This document shows, one piece after another, positions 22,722 through 23,222 of a stretch of DNA of 23,222 bases (its first letter is position 1; each line of letters opens with the position of its first letter). The position numbers and the translations under genes were made by a program. This stretch comes from SZUA-442 sp051011415 (GTDB taxonomy: Bacteria; Actinomycetota; Acidimicrobiia; Spongiisociales; UBA5794): the NCBI GenBank assembly GCA_051011415.1, contig JBPCTY010000017.1, positions 1-23,222 on the forward strand, read 5' to 3'. The notes beneath the pieces are model-generated. The model saw only the letters and a list, made by a program, of their open reading frames with translations, was not told the origin of the DNA and searched no databases.

Positions 22722-23222
22722 TCAGGAGGCTGGCTCCACCGAGTACAGAAGCTTGACGACACCGTTTTCGAACGGTGCGCTTTCCACGAGTGACAGCCGT
22801 CCAGTGAAGGGCTCCGGGAACAGGGGGATTCCAGCACCGAGGACTTCTGGCATCACGTACAACTCAAGAAGGTCGACCGCACCAGCGTTCATGGCGTCGC
22901 AGATCACTCTTCCTCCACCGACAACCCAGAGCCGCTTGTCGGTTGAGTCGGCGTATGCGCGGATGGCATCGCCGGTCGGCTCCGATGAGAACGTGATGTC
23001 CACGTTCTCGATGGCGTCGAGGTTCCGTGTCGTGAGCACCAACCCGGGAGTCTCCCCATATGGCCAACCCCATCCAAGAATCTGCTCGTATGTGCTCGAT
23101 CCCATCACAAGTGCTCCAATGGAGTCGAAGAACGCCTCAAATCCGTACTCCGGCGTGCCGTAGTCGTCGAGAAACGACACTGTTCCATCCTCACCTGCGA
23201 CGTATCCGTCGAGGCTGACTGC
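22722..23222 (-). CDS. Dihydrofolate reductase family (RibD C-terminal-like) protein, 5' end beyond the window
   Basis: The frame stays open to the right edge: 166 residues are visible, beginning AVSLDGYVAGEDGTVSFLDD, the standard opening of these proteins, so only a few N-terminal residues are missing. Other marks: LVMGSSTYEQIL, GLVLTTRNLD, the NADP-binding KRLWVVGGGRVICDAM, and LLELYVMPEVLGAGIPLFPE. The fold is that of DHFR and of the reductase domain of RibD; these free-standing proteins are usually not the main dihydrofolate reductase, and substrates are mostly unknown. A GTG at 23180 could be taken as a start, but it is inside the conserved domain and is rejected. It lies 73 bases upstream of the small membrane gene on the same strand. 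Confidence 0.85.
   Translation of the reverse strand, partial: AVSLDGYVAGEDGTVSFLDDYGTPEYGFEAFFDSIGALVMGSSTYEQILGWGWPYGETPGLVLTTRNLDAIENVDITFSSEPTGDAIRAYADSTDKRLWVVGGGRVICDAMNAGAVDLLELYVMPEVLGAGIPLFPEPFTGRLSLVESAPFENGVVKLLYSVEPAS

Noticed and set aside
23086..23180. GTG at 23180 as the start of the DHFR-family gene
   Set aside because: The reading frame upstream encodes the conserved N-terminal motif SLDGYVAG, so the gene runs off the right edge.

Overview
The window looks like a chromosomal core region of a moderately high-GC actinobacterium. Evidence: a hemolysin III gene divergent from a short-chain-type cis-prenyltransferase (the Rv1085c/Rv1086 arrangement of Mycobacterium), a PadR regulator directly upstream of inositol-1-phosphate synthase (the Rv0047c/Rv0046c arrangement), PspC-type sensor kinase and LuxR regulator genes, and a split actinobacterial-type formate dehydrogenase. 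The exact class cannot be fixed from this sequence; an uncultured lineage such as Acidimicrobiia is a guess. I see no rRNA, tRNA, phage, insertion sequence or CRISPR array.

Layout. 1-2186: hemolysin III (cut by the left edge), cis-prenyltransferase, histidine phosphatase. 2344-4505: tightly packed pyrE, an acidic-tailed membrane protein and endonuclease IV. 4524-6002: an ABC-F ATPase. 6003-6309: non-coding, with three copies of a short self-complementary repeat. 6310-7951: a padR-ino1 operon with a tandem operator over its promoter. 8085-10416: formate-tetrahydrofolate ligase followed by a methyltransferase. 10510-11963: mobA and a small-molecule kinase. 11975-17317: a formate dehydrogenase operon reading leftwards in the order fdhA, nuoEF-like fusion, Fe-S subunit, fdhD. 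17401-20808: a PspC-type two-component system, divergent from a PspC/LiaF-like membrane protein and a small membrane protein. 20881-23222: a flavin/F420-type oxidoreductase, panB, a small glycine-rich membrane protein and a RibD/DHFR-type reductase cut by the right edge.

The most important observation is that the catalytic formate dehydrogenase gene carries an in-frame TGA (17083-17081) exactly where the family has its Sec or Cys metal ligand. It is followed by a hairpin with a GGUCU loop 18 nt after the UGA, the same loop and distance as I recall for E. coli fdhF. The gene is therefore one selenoprotein gene, not two fragments. The Mo-proximal [4Fe-4S] domain that normally sits at the N-terminus of this subunit is instead the C-terminus of the separate Fe-S subunit.

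The central 9 kb forms a formate/one-carbon neighbourhood. The FDH would oxidise formate with NAD+ through a NuoE/NuoF-like module, FdhD would sulfurate the molybdenum cofactor, MobA would make the guanylated cofactor, and Fhs would activate formate onto tetrahydrofolate. The Sec machinery (selA, selB, selC, selD) is not in the window and must lie elsewhere if this reading is right.
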